From CAJAQL01 sp964442965 (lineage in GTDB: Bacteria > Patescibacteriota > Minisyncoccia > UBA6257 > 2-01-FULL-56-20), in the NCBI GenBank assembly GCA_964442965.1, contig CAYUBE010000027.1, positions 1-9,140 of the forward strand: a stretch of 9,140 nt of DNA, given 5' to 3'. A program made the position numbers and the translations under genes. The notes below the pieces were generated by a model. It was given only the letters and a program-made list of their open reading frames with translations. It made no database searches and was not told the origin of the DNA. Positions 1-6,153 of the stretch are shown one piece after another; positions within the stretch are counted from its first letter, which is position 1, and each line of letters opens with the position of its first letter.

Positions 1-64
1 CCAGAATTTTGCTTGAAATGCGTCCGAATTGTATGATACAAACACCACCAAAGTTGCTTCGTTT

Positions 65-1690
65 TTATTCCCCTGCGTTCAATGCCGCTCGCGTGGAGGG
101 ACCGATGTACCCTTTAACGGCAATTCCGTGTGCCGATTGGAACTTTTCGACGGCTGCTTCCGTAAGTGTGCCGTAATAGCCCGTGATCGCACCAGTATAG
201 AATCCGTCGGTGGTGAGGCGCTGCTGGAGCGCGGTCACCTGCGCATCCTGCGAACCTACGCTCAAAAATTCCGTGAAGTTGTAAGAGGCCGTGGCGGCAC
301 TATTGCTTGCGCTCCCGCTTGATTGTGATTGTAATTGTGCAAGCTGGCTCTCGAGAGACTGTAACTCAGTTGCGACATTCGTGCTCGTCGCGGCCGGCGG
401 CGTTACCGCCGCGGCGGTTCCCACCGTGAACGGCGAAACGACGAGCTGATTGCTGATATTTCCCGCCGCGTCCGTGACCGTGATCGTGCAATTGCTATGG
501 GTACCATTCGGAAGCGCGTTGAAAACAATAGTGTTCAAACCTGCTGCCGCGGCCGTGGTCGGGCTTGAACAATCCCCGCCATAACGAATCGTACCTGCTT
601 CGGTAGCAACAAATCCGTAGCTCGGCGTCGAGTTGGTGGTAGGCGTCGTGACCGGCGCCGCCTGATAGATGGTGATGGGACCCGTCGTTGCTGTCGCGGT
701 TATCGTCTTTTGAACATCCGTCCCCGAAAACGGACCAACGGTATTCCCGTATTGATCGGTAAGCGATACCCCGCTGATCTGGAGCGGATAGGCCGTGTTC
801 GCCTGTCCCGCGGCGACCGTATACGTGGCAGTGTAGGTCGTCCCGTTATTCGTCGTATACCATGAAAGAGGAACTCCATTATAGGATCCTGTCACCGATC
901 TGGCGTTTGGCTCAGCCGTGGAAGGCACAAGCGTGAACGTAATCGAATTTCCGGCATAGAGTATTCCCGAAGAATTTGCGTTTGATGAAATATAGCCGCT
1001 CGTATTGCCGGCGCTTCCGCTGCTATTGCTCAGGACGTTCACGGTCGCGCTGCCGGAATTTCCGTTCGTGTCGGTAAACATGATCGTGGCATTCACGGTG
1101 CCCTGAGCATCGCCACTCACGAGAGTGTAGTTAACCGTGTATGGCCCCGGCCCGGTACCGCTCACTCCGATCGTATGGCCAAGGAGGGTGACCGTAGGAT
1201 TCACAACCGATTCGTTTGTGCTAAAGGTAAGCGTGATCTGATTTCCCGTTGTTGAAAATGTGCTCCCGCCATTATTTGTTACGGAAACGGACACGGAAGA
1301 AAGGAAAGGCGCCTGGGCGCTGGTCACGTTATAGGTTCCGCCCGGAAAAGAAGAATTTGTACTGATGCTGACCACCCCCGTCCCGATCGTCAGATATCCG
1401 GACGTGCCATTCGTGGAGTTTGGCGTGCCGCTCAGGGCCAGCGTAATGACACTGCTTCCTGAACCGCTGATGGATGTGACGCCAAGGCCGCTCAAATTCC
1501 CCGAAAAGTTCGTGTAATCCCAGCTGTTTGTCGTTACGGGTTCCGAATAAACGACCGTAACCGTATTGGGCCCGGTCAGTTTCACGCTCACGACCGACGG
1601 AACCGCGGCGAACGCGAGTGGCACTGCCGCAAACAGCCCAATCACCACAACCACGCCGCCGCTAGCCAGTGATAAAAATTTTTTAGACAT
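65..1690 (-). CDS. Secreted Ig-like repeat protein with C-terminal peptidoglycan-binding domain
   Basis: This is a 541-residue exported, probably cell-wall-attached protein of unknown specific role. An N-terminal signal peptide is visible: MSKK, a hydrophobic stretch at about residues 12-27, and a likely cut after AFA at 28. Residues 30-420 are rich in Ser, Thr, Gly and Asn with beta-strand periodicity typical of bacterial Ig-like domains. A Cys pair (373, 401) probably forms a disulfide in the last of these. Residues 438-460 form a Gln/Leu/Ser coiled linker. Residues 472-538 match the PG_binding_1 fold (LQQRL, GFYTG, GYYGTLTEAAVEKFQ, GPSTRAAL), which should hold the protein on peptidoglycan. 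This architecture is common in Parcubacteria-type genomes. I chose the ATG at 1690: an ATG at 1723 would put eleven charged or polar residues before the signal peptide, and a -10-like TATACT lies between the two. No catalytic domain is visible. The domain assignment is strong; the biological role is unknown. Confidence 0.85.
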   Translation of the reverse strand: MSKKFLSLASGGVVVVIGLFAAVPLAFAAVPSVVSVKLTGPNTVTVVYSEPVTTNSWDYTNFSGNLSGLGVTSISGSGSSVITLALSGTPNSTNGTSGYLTIGTGVVSISTNSSFPGGTYNVTSAQAPFLSSVSVSVTNNGGSTFSTTGNQITLTFSTNESVVNPTVTLLGHTIGVSGTGPGPYTVNYTLVSGDAQGTVNATIMFTDTNGNSGSATVNVLSNSSGSAGNTSGYISSNANSSGILYAGNSITFTLVPSTAEPNARSVTGSYNGVPLSWYTTNNGTTYTATYTVAAGQANTAYPLQISGVSLTDQYGNTVGPFSGTDVQKTITATATTGPITIYQAAPVTTPTTNSTPSYGFVATEAGTIRYGGDCSSPTTAAAAGLNTIVFNALPNGTHSNCTITVTDAAGNISNQLVVSPFTVGTAAAVTPPAATSTNVATELQSLESQLAQLQSQSSGSASNSAATASYNFTEFLSVGSQDAQVTALQQRLTTDGFYTGAITGYYGTLTEAAVEKFQSAHGIAVKGYIGPSTRAALNAGE

Positions 1691-1700
1691 ATTTTTCGTA

Positions 1701-1709
1701 AGTATACCA
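1701..1709 (-). promoter_or_regulatory. Extended -10 promoter element for the secreted protein
   Basis: On the minus strand the hexamer TATACT (1706-1701) is preceded by TGG, giving an extended -10 (TGnTATACT). A -35 is not convincing. The predicted transcript start falls near 1694, only a few bases before the ATG at 1690, so the mRNA would be nearly leaderless. No Shine-Dalgarno sequence is present. Sequence match only. Confidence 0.4.
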
Positions 1710-1817
1710 TATCCTGCCCGCAAAAATCCCGTTTTGCCGGAATCACTGACGGAGATACTGTTGAGATGGATTCGAGGCTCCGTACATAATACGGTTCCAA
1801 CGGCGAAATGGTTGCCT

Positions 1818-1852
1818 CACAAAATAGATTCTTGATTCATAAATCAAGAATC
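1818..1852 (-). terminator. Possible weak intrinsic terminator after holA
   Basis: A perfect 11-bp inverted repeat (1827-1837 with 1842-1852, 4-nt loop) begins 6 nt past the holA stop codon. On the minus strand it is followed by TATTTTG. The stem is AT-rich and the T run short, so termination may be weak. The rest of the 168-nt gap between holA and the secreted gene holds a 5-bp palindrome at 1780-1794 and the promoter near 1701; nothing else is recognisable. Confidence 0.4.
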
Positions 1853-1858
1853 ATAATT

Positions 1859-2635
1859 CTATAATATCAACGCAAGGAGCGCGTCGTCATATTCGAGCTT
1901 TCCCGATTTGATCGCAAAATCGTATTCCGCCAGCTCGCGCGTTTTGTCCCGCCACTGCGACGCTAGAATATTGAAAATTTTCGGCGGCGGATCACCCTGG
2001 GCAAAAAGCGTTTCGAGCGATGAAAAACGACTCCTCATATCGGAACTCCGCACGCCCATGACGAGCGGCCAGTAGGCCGGGGCGATCTCGAAATCGAATT
2101 TATCGAGATCGTGCTTTGTTATTTCCGATCCAAGCCCTGCGAGCTTTTGTATCTCCGTAGCGAGGCCCCAGGAATCCCCCGCAAACACGGCAGCGAGATA
2201 ACGCAGAGCAGCAGGGTCAAAGGCAATGTCATTCTTTTTCGCTTCGAGCGCGGCGAAGCGCTCAAAAAATTCTCCTGTCAGATTTTTGAATTCTTGAAAC
2301 AGAACTGGTTTCTTCAGTAAAAACGCCAGCGCCTTGATGGGTTTCTCCCGCTCGGAGAGAAGAACGGTTGTCGTTTTGCTGTCCGCAAACGGCTGGATCG
2401 TTTTTGCGAGCCGTGCTGGCCCAGCTTCAAACGCATTTTCCAAAACGGCGAATTTCGCACTCTCGAAAAGCTGTTGGTTAGCTAAAAATTCTTCGAGGTT
2501 GTCGAACGCATCGCCGTCCGCAAGATCAAAAACGCCAGTTCCCTGCAGAGAACGCTTTTTCAGAAATTCGGCGGTCAACTCTTTTCTTTTTTGCGCCCGG
2601 CGATAATCATCGGGACCGTAAAGAAAAATGATCAT
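1859..2635 (-). CDS. holA: DNA polymerase III, delta subunit (clamp-loader)
   Basis: This 258-residue protein is the delta subunit of the replicative clamp loader, which opens the beta sliding clamp during its loading onto primed DNA in the cytoplasm. The N-terminus MIIFLYGPDDYRR is the characteristic start of the family, whose first domain is a degenerate AAA+ fold. The middle (about 140-180) carries the family pattern GDSWGLATEIQKLAGL followed by an I-T-x-x-D-L element. The C-terminal collar region (205-258) contains PPKIFNILASQ and ends KSGKLEYDDALLALIL, an ending I associate with Parcubacteria homologues. It is shorter than the roughly 340 residues of Escherichia coli HolA but looks complete at both ends, as in other reduced CPR genomes. 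It follows pyrG by 79 nt on the same strand and may be co-transcribed with it. No Shine-Dalgarno is visible before the ATG. Sequence divergence is high, so the name rests on these motifs. Confidence 0.83.
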   Translation of the reverse strand: MIIFLYGPDDYRRAQKRKELTAEFLKKRSLQGTGVFDLADGDAFDNLEEFLANQQLFESAKFAVLENAFEAGPARLAKTIQPFADSKTTTVLLSEREKPIKALAFLLKKPVLFQEFKNLTGEFFERFAALEAKKNDIAFDPAALRYLAAVFAGDSWGLATEIQKLAGLGSEITKHDLDKFDFEIAPAYWPLVMGVRSSDMRSRFSSLETLFAQGDPPPKIFNILASQWRDKTRELAEYDFAIKSGKLEYDDALLALIL

Positions 2636-2654
2636 GAGTTTTAAAAGGATTGAA

Positions 2655-2709
2655 GAATCACGATCTGTGATTCAGGAATAATCCCTTCTTGAATCTTCAT
2701 TCCTGAATC
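2655..2709. repeat. Overlapping palindromes between pyrG and holA
   Basis: Two perfect inverted repeats share bases: 2655-2661 with 2667-2673 (7 bp, 5-nt loop) and 2669-2679 with 2699-2709 (11 bp, 19-nt loop). Because 2669-2673 belongs to both, the hairpins are mutually exclusive. A further related arm (TTCTTGAATC) lies at 2687-2696. The words GATTC and GAATC recur in the hairpin downstream of holA at 1827-1852. Function is unknown; an attenuator-like switch or a small repeat family are both possible. Confidence 0.5.
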
Positions 2710-2714
2710 TTAAA

Positions 2715-4367
2715 TCATTTCCCTTTTCTTTCTGCGGCTGCCTTCATAAACGCCCTAAACACCGGATGCGGCGAAAGCGGCCGGGACTTCAACTCAGGAT
2801 GAAACTGCGTTCCCACAAAGAACGGATGCACGCTCCGCGGCAATTCCATGATTTCCATAAGCCGCCGATCCGGCGAGAAACCCGAGAACACAAGGCCGTG
2901 CTCCTTTAAGGTTTCGATATATTTCGGATTCACTTCATAGCGGTGGCGATGGCGTTCCGAAACGAGATGCTTCCCGTACGCGCCGAACGCAACCGTCTTT
3001 TCCTCGATCGCCGCCGGATACGCTCCGAGGCGCATCGTGGCGCCGAAATTCTTGTCCGCCATATTCTTTTTCTGGTCTGGCATGATGTCGATCACCGGAT
3101 ACGGCGTCCGGGGATTGATCTCCGTCGTATGGGCGCCCTTGAGGCCCGCTTTGTGGCGCGCGAATTCGACCGTGGCGAGCTGCATGCCGTAGCACAAGCC
3201 AAGGTATGGAATCTTATGCTCGCGGATATATTGGATTGCGGCAATTTTCCCCTCAATGCCGCGGCTGCCGAATCCGCCCGGAACGATGATGCCATCATAT
3301 TTTGCAAGCGTTTTCAGCGTCGCAGGATTTTTTTCAAATTGTTCACTTTCGATCCATTCGATGACCGGCTTCACCTTCACGGCGGCGCCGGAATGCTTGA
3401 TGGCCTCCAACACAGAAACGTATGAGTCTGTCAGCACGAAATCTCCCGCGCTGAAATATTTACCCACGACGCCGATGCGCACCTCTCGCTTGCTGTTTCT
3501 GATGGTCGCCGAAAGCTTGCGCCACTCGCGGAGATCGTGCTTCTTCGATTTCAAACTAAGCTTCTCAAGAATTTTTTCACTGAGATCGTCTTTCTCGAAA
3601 TTCAAGGGAACATCATAAATACTGTCGGCGTTCGGCGCAGAGATCACGTCCCCCTTTTTGACGCCGCATGTAAATTCTATCTTCTCTTTCCGCTTCTGAT
3701 CGAGCGGCACGTGGGCACGGCCGAAGATAATGTCCGGCTGAAGGCCGACGGCGTTCAGGTCGCGGACGGCATGCTGGGTCGGTTTCGTCTTGAGCTCGTT
3801 ACCGCCAGCACCGAGCGCCGGAATGAAACTGACCAGGACCAGAACTACATCGTTCGGATTTTTCAGCTTCATCATCCGAACCGCTTCAAGAAAAAGAACG
3901 TTCTCGTATTCTCCGACGGTTCCTCCGATCTCGGTAATGACGATCTGCGCCTTATTCTCGCGCGCCGCCTTCTCAATGCGGTCGATAACCTCCAATGGAA
4001 CGCGGGGCACCACCTCGACCTGCTTTCCGCCATATTCAAGATTCCGTTCTTTTTGGATGACCGCAAGATAGATACTGCCGGTCGTCATGTAGTTCGCCCG
4101 TGTCAGATTCTTGTCGAGAAATCTTTCGTAATTCCCCATGTCCTGATCGCATTCCATGCCGTCATCAAGCACGAAGACCTCACCGTGCTCGGTGGGGTTC
4201 ATCGTTCCCGCATCCACATTCACGTAAGGATCAATCTTAACCGCCGTCACATCAAATCCCCGCGATTGCAGAATTTTTCCGATGGATGCCGCCGTGATGC
4301 CCTTGCCCACCCCCGACATCACACCGCCGACCACAAAAATATATTTCGTTCCCTTTGTTTTTTTCAT
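2715..4367 (-). CDS. pyrG: CTP synthase
   Basis: CTP synthase makes CTP from UTP, ATP and glutamine, the last step of pyrimidine nucleotide synthesis, in the cytosol. The 550 residues match the family's usual length. The N-terminal synthetase domain (about 1-275) contains the nucleotide loop GGVMSGVGKG (14-23), KIDPYVNVDAGTMNP (44-58) and the DxGNYERF region (76-83). The C-terminal class I glutamine amidotransferase (about 295-545) has the oxyanion strand PGGFGSRG (363-370), nucleophile Cys392 in GLCYGMQ, and the His523/Glu525 dyad in FHPE. Tyr393 stands where Leu is usual (GLCLGMQ); I see no reason to expect loss of activity. It starts at an ATG with no Shine-Dalgarno, follows the histidine kinase gene by 190 nt, and has its own candidate promoter at 4390-4395. 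The stop is TGA, which argues for the standard code. Identification is secure. Confidence 0.97.
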   Translation of the reverse strand: MKKTKGTKYIFVVGGVMSGVGKGITAASIGKILQSRGFDVTAVKIDPYVNVDAGTMNPTEHGEVFVLDDGMECDQDMGNYERFLDKNLTRANYMTTGSIYLAVIQKERNLEYGGKQVEVVPRVPLEVIDRIEKAARENKAQIVITEIGGTVGEYENVLFLEAVRMMKLKNPNDVVLVLVSFIPALGAGGNELKTKPTQHAVRDLNAVGLQPDIIFGRAHVPLDQKRKEKIEFTCGVKKGDVISAPNADSIYDVPLNFEKDDLSEKILEKLSLKSKKHDLREWRKLSATIRNSKREVRIGVVGKYFSAGDFVLTDSYVSVLEAIKHSGAAVKVKPVIEWIESEQFEKNPATLKTLAKYDGIIVPGGFGSRGIEGKIAAIQYIREHKIPYLGLCYGMQLATVEFARHKAGLKGAHTTEINPRTPYPVIDIMPDQKKNMADKNFGATMRLGAYPAAIEEKTVAFGAYGKHLVSERHRHRYEVNPKYIETLKEHGLVFSGFSPDRRLMEIMELPRSVHPFFVGTQFHPELKSRPLSPHPVFRAFMKAAAERKGK

Positions 4368-4389
4368 GAGAGTTTTTTTGACATTCTAA

Positions 4390-4413
4390 AGTATACCCCA
4401 TGAATACCGGTCG
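4390..4413 (-). promoter_or_regulatory. Candidate promoter for pyrG
   Basis: The minus strand has TATACT (4395-4390) preceded by a G run, the same hexamer as at 1701-1706 upstream of the secreted protein. The -35 region is poor (TTGCGC, spacing 18). The predicted start near 4383 gives a leader of about 16 nt with no Shine-Dalgarno before the ATG at 4367. Confidence 0.4.
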
Positions 4414-4421
4414 GCGCAAAA

Positions 4422-4462
4422 ACGACATCGCCTGTAGGCGATGTCGTCCCCGCGTAGGCGGG
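4422..4462. repeat. Two adjacent hairpins, probable dispersed palindromic repeat
   Basis: A perfect 11-bp inverted repeat (4422-4432 with 4437-4447, loop TGTA) is followed immediately by a second small palindrome (4449-4453 with 4458-4462, CCCGC / GCGGG). The second hairpin resembles the GGGAAT-ended palindromes found dispersed in many bacterial genomes. It lies between the histidine kinase and pyrG, upstream of the pyrG promoter. No T run follows on either strand, so it is not a classic terminator. Confidence 0.55.
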
Positions 4463-4503
4463 AATTCATACTTTCTTTCTCTTTCTTCTTTGCAAAATAC
4501 GGG

Positions 4504-4525
4504 CCTTCCCTCTTCGTCGGGGAGG
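4504..4525. repeat. Small hairpin downstream of the histidine kinase
   Basis: CCTTCCC (4504-4510) can pair with GGGGAGG (4519-4525) on the plus strand with one G-T wobble and an 8-nt loop. On the minus strand, where the flanking genes are transcribed, the wobble becomes a C-A mismatch. An A8 run at 4532-4539 (T8 on the minus strand) lies between this hairpin and the kinase stop codon, but no stable stem precedes it in the direction of transcription. It could be a repeat remnant or a poor terminator. Confidence 0.25.
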
Positions 4526-4557
4526 ATGACGAAAAAAAACGGGCGGAGGCGAGGAAA

Positions 4558-5733
4558 TTAAGTCAAAAATCCCTGCAAACCTGCCTCATGCTTGGGAACG
4601 AGGCTCGGATCGGTCGGTAACGTAAAGTGTATGATGGTTCCGCGATTTACTTCTGATTCAGCCCAGACCTCCCCGCCATGGGCAGTAATGATACCCTTTG
4701 CCATATAGAGGCCGAGGCCGGACCCCTCTGTCTGGGAAGCGACCGCATTTTCGGCGCGGAAAAACTTCTTGAAAAGATTCGGTATAGCTTCCGCGGGAAT
4801 GCCGATACCGGTGTCCCGGACGCTGATCTCGACGAACGGCTTGTCCGGAACCTGCTCGACACGGACAATCACCTCGCCGTTCGCGACGTTATAGCGGATC
4901 GCGTTTTCCAGAAAATTGGTGAGCGCGATCGAAAGGCACTTTTCGTCGATCGTGACATGGGGCATGGCGACGGCAGGCCGGTCAAAATACATTTTGATGC
5001 CGGCTTTTTGCGTGGACGGCAGGACCCCTGCGAGAACCTTTCCGACAAAATCAACAACATCTGCATCCTGAAAGGTATACCCCACTTTGCCGTCTTCCAT
5101 TTTTGCGACGCTTAAGAGATCCTCGATCCTGTCGATGAGCCCCCGTGCCGCCGCGAGCGCATTCGTCACGATAAGCTTGCTCGTGTCGCCGAGCCCCGTA
5201 TCGCCCATAAGCACCTGAAGCGCCCAACTAATATCCGTCATCGGCCCGCGAAGCTGGTGCGACGCCACGGTAATGAATTCTCCTTTCGAGCGAAGCGCGG
5301 CAAGGAGCGCCGAACGATCCGAAACTATCTTCAAAAACAACGCAGGCTTTCCGGCGGCATCCTGCACGACGATTGTCGTCACCCTGAACTCAAGTTCCTG
5401 ATCGACGAAGGAAAGGTCATAAATCTCGGGCTGTTCTCCTTCGCGTGATACCTGAACGACGCGCGGTGCGAGAGAGGAAAAAACGGTCTGCGCCAAAATC
5501 TGCCATTCCGGCACCGAAGCATCGCGCGGCGAAAGAACATGTCCCACGACCGCGGCGGCGGAGAGTTTGAAAAGCTGCTCGGCTGCCGCATTGAAGCGCA
5601 GCACCTTGAAGCCGCTGTCATAGACGATCAATGCCCCCGGCATGCCGCTCAAAACGCCTTCTAATTCATTATGCTCAAGATCGTTCCCTGTTTTAGGTTT
5701 CAAGAAAAAAGACTTCAATCCAAAATCTGCCAT
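4558..5733 (-). CDS. Cytoplasmic PAS-domain sensor histidine kinase
   Basis: This 391-residue protein would autophosphorylate on a histidine and pass the phosphate to a response regulator; its signal and partner are unknown. Residues 22-140 look like a PAS sensor (GVLSGMPGALIVYDS, FNAAAEQLF). Residues 148-215 form the HisKA dimerisation helix with His159 in ASHQLRGPM; Gly163 stands where Thr is usual (SHxLRTP). The HATPase domain (about 225-375) shows the N box NFLENAIRYN (273-282), G1 box DTGIGIP (307-313), F box FKKFFRAENA (321-330) and G2 box GSGLGLYMAKGI (337-348), so it should be active. No signal peptide or membrane segment is seen, implying a soluble kinase. No response regulator gene lies nearby, so it is an orphan here. 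I chose the ATG at 5733 because a -10-like TACAAT sits 7 nt upstream and residues gained by earlier starts (5742, 5756, 5823) do not resemble the family. The exact start is uncertain. Confidence 0.9.
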   Translation of the reverse strand: MADFGLKSFFLKPKTGNDLEHNELEGVLSGMPGALIVYDSGFKVLRFNAAAEQLFKLSAAAVVGHVLSPRDASVPEWQILAQTVFSSLAPRVVQVSREGEQPEIYDLSFVDQELEFRVTTIVVQDAAGKPALFLKIVSDRSALLAALRSKGEFITVASHQLRGPMTDISWALQVLMGDTGLGDTSKLIVTNALAAARGLIDRIEDLLSVAKMEDGKVGYTFQDADVVDFVGKVLAGVLPSTQKAGIKMYFDRPAVAMPHVTIDEKCLSIALTNFLENAIRYNVANGEVIVRVEQVPDKPFVEISVRDTGIGIPAEAIPNLFKKFFRAENAVASQTEGSGLGLYMAKGIITAHGGEVWAESEVNRGTIIHFTLPTDPSLVPKHEAGLQGFLT

Positions 5734-5740
5734 GATCGTC

Positions 5741-5767
5741 ATTGTAACATGACCCATCGATTTCCAA
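5741..5767 (-). promoter_or_regulatory. Candidate extended -10 promoter for the histidine kinase
   Basis: On the minus strand TACAAT (5746-5741) is preceded by TGT, an extended -10. TTGGAA (5767-5762) is a loose -35 at 15-nt spacing. The predicted start lies about 1 nt before the ATG at 5733, so the mRNA would be leaderless. Sequence match only. Confidence 0.4.
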
Positions 5768-5788
5768 TAGCCTCGCGTGTTTACCCAT

Positions 5789-5817
5789 TTGACAAGCGAC
5801 CAATCTCTGGCTATTCT
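5789..5817 (+). promoter_or_regulatory. Sigma-70-type promoter of the T-box/ligase/trpS unit
   Basis: A perfect -35 TTGACA (5789-5794) and a -10 TATTCT (5812-5817, 4 of 6 consensus bases) are separated by exactly 17 nt. Transcription would start near 5823-5825, giving a leader of about 330 nt before the first ATG at 6154. It faces away from the histidine kinase promoter about 40 nt to the left. It is the best -35/-10 pair in the window. Confidence 0.7.
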
Positions 5818-5995
5818 AAACACAGTATCAGCAAGAATCGTAATTCCTCAGATTTGGGTCCCCGTGTATCACGGGGGTTGGGCCCAAATCGCCGTAAGGC
5901 AAGGAGATCTCTGCATAAGTGGAGATCCGGCTTCCTCCGTAACCATGGGATAATTGATGTCGGCCACAAGGCGCCTGAGTCAATGAGCATTAAAG

Positions 5996-6038
5996 AGGGT
6001 GGCACCACGTGGAGTTTGTTATAAGACTCTTCGTCCCT
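5996..6038 (+). promoter_or_regulatory. T-box antiterminator element
   Basis: The conserved T-box core lies here: AGGG, bulge TGGCACC, ACG, then a helix to 6015/6026 with a 10-nt loop, closed by CGT CCCT. The pairs are 5996-5999 with 6035-6038, 6007-6009 with 6032-6034, a T-T mismatch at 6010/6031, and 6011-6015 with 6026-6030. Its 3' strand is shared with the terminator, so the two forms exclude each other. Confidence 0.88.
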
Positions 6039-6079
6039 GTACGCACGTTTGTCGTGGGTATAGAGACGAGGAGTTTTTT
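6026..6079 (+). terminator. Intrinsic terminator controlled by the T-box
   Basis: ACTCTTCGTC (6026-6035) pairs with GACGAGGAGT (6065-6074) including one G-T wobble. The helix continues inward with 6037-6042/6058-6063 and 6044-6047/6053-6056 around single mismatches and a 5-nt loop. Six T residues (6074-6079) follow directly. When uncharged tRNA stabilises the antiterminator this hairpin cannot form and the downstream genes are transcribed. Confidence 0.88.
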
Positions 6080-6139
6080 GTTTGCAGAAAAACTTCTCGG
6101 CAACGACAGAGAGTTGTTGCGGTTCTTTCACAACAAAAC

Positions 6140-6145
6140 AAGGAG
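6140..6145 (+). promoter_or_regulatory. Strong Shine-Dalgarno site before the ligase-like gene
   Basis: AAGGAG (6140-6145) stands 8 nt before the ATG at 6154 and decides this start over the in-frame ATG at 6082, which lies within the terminator 3' flank. It is the only convincing Shine-Dalgarno in front of a gene in the window. Confidence 0.8.
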
Positions 6146-6153
6146 AAGAGATT

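Larger units (their letters stand above)
5824..6079 (+). ncRNA. T-box-type tRNA-sensing leader (transcription antitermination)
   Basis: The leader carries a full T-box antiterminator. AGGG (5996-5999) pairs with CCCT (6035-6038); the 7-nt bulge TGGCACC (6000-6006) follows; ACG (6007-6009) pairs with CGT (6032-6034); the helix continues 6011-6015 with 6026-6030. In known T-boxes the bulge TGGN pairs with the NCCA end of uncharged tRNA, so TGGC predicts a G discriminator base, as in tRNA-Trp. The competing terminator uses 6026-6035. Upstream there are three hairpin candidates: 5851-5858 with 5883-5890 enclosing 5860-5866 with 5870-5876; GCC-GTAA-GGC at 5891-5900; and 5906-5911 with 5922-5927. 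I do not find the canonical specifier-loop pair (AGTA then GAA). A TGG (Trp) codon sits in the 3'-side bulge of the first hairpin (5879-5881), a possible specifier. The antiterminator is strongly supported; the tRNA identity is inference. Confidence 0.85.

Noticed and set aside
1..64. Possible element downstream of the secreted protein (TTGTA/TACAA palindrome at 29-41)
   Set aside because: The stem is only 5 bp with no T run, which is too weak to call a terminator or operator.
1691..1723. Earlier in-frame ATG for the secreted protein at 1723
   Set aside because: It would place a charged stretch before the signal peptide, and a -10-like element lies within this segment.
2715..2717. UGA recoding as in SR1/Gracilibacteria
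   Set aside because: TGA ends pyrG exactly at the expected family length, so it functions as a stop.
3537..4403. Long plus-strand open frame (288 codons) opposite pyrG
   Set aside because: It lies wholly antisense to a full, motif-complete CTP synthase, its protein has no recognisable motif, and no ribosome site precedes it. It is a shadow frame.
4532..4557. T8 run on the minus strand after the histidine kinase as an intrinsic terminator
   Set aside because: No stable hairpin directly precedes the T run in the direction of transcription; only a 5-bp pairing over a long loop is possible.
5734..5823. N-terminal extension of the histidine kinase to 5823
   Set aside because: The extra residues do not fit a PAS domain, and both the T-box promoter and the candidate kinase -10 element lie inside it.
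5851..5890. tRNA gene or stand-alone terminator in the leader
   Set aside because: There is no cloverleaf (no T-arm GTTC or anticodon arm in register) and no T run follows. The hairpin is better seen as part of the T-box leader.
5906..5927. Cys codon TGC in the hairpin loop as the T-box specifier
   Set aside because: Bacterial tRNA-Cys normally has U73, which would require TGGA in the antiterminator bulge, but the bulge is TGGC. The loop is also not a specifier-type internal loop.
5671..6024. Plus-strand frame of 117 codons across the kinase start and leader
   Set aside because: It crosses the promoter and T-box elements and has no protein-like features. Structured RNA explains the region better.
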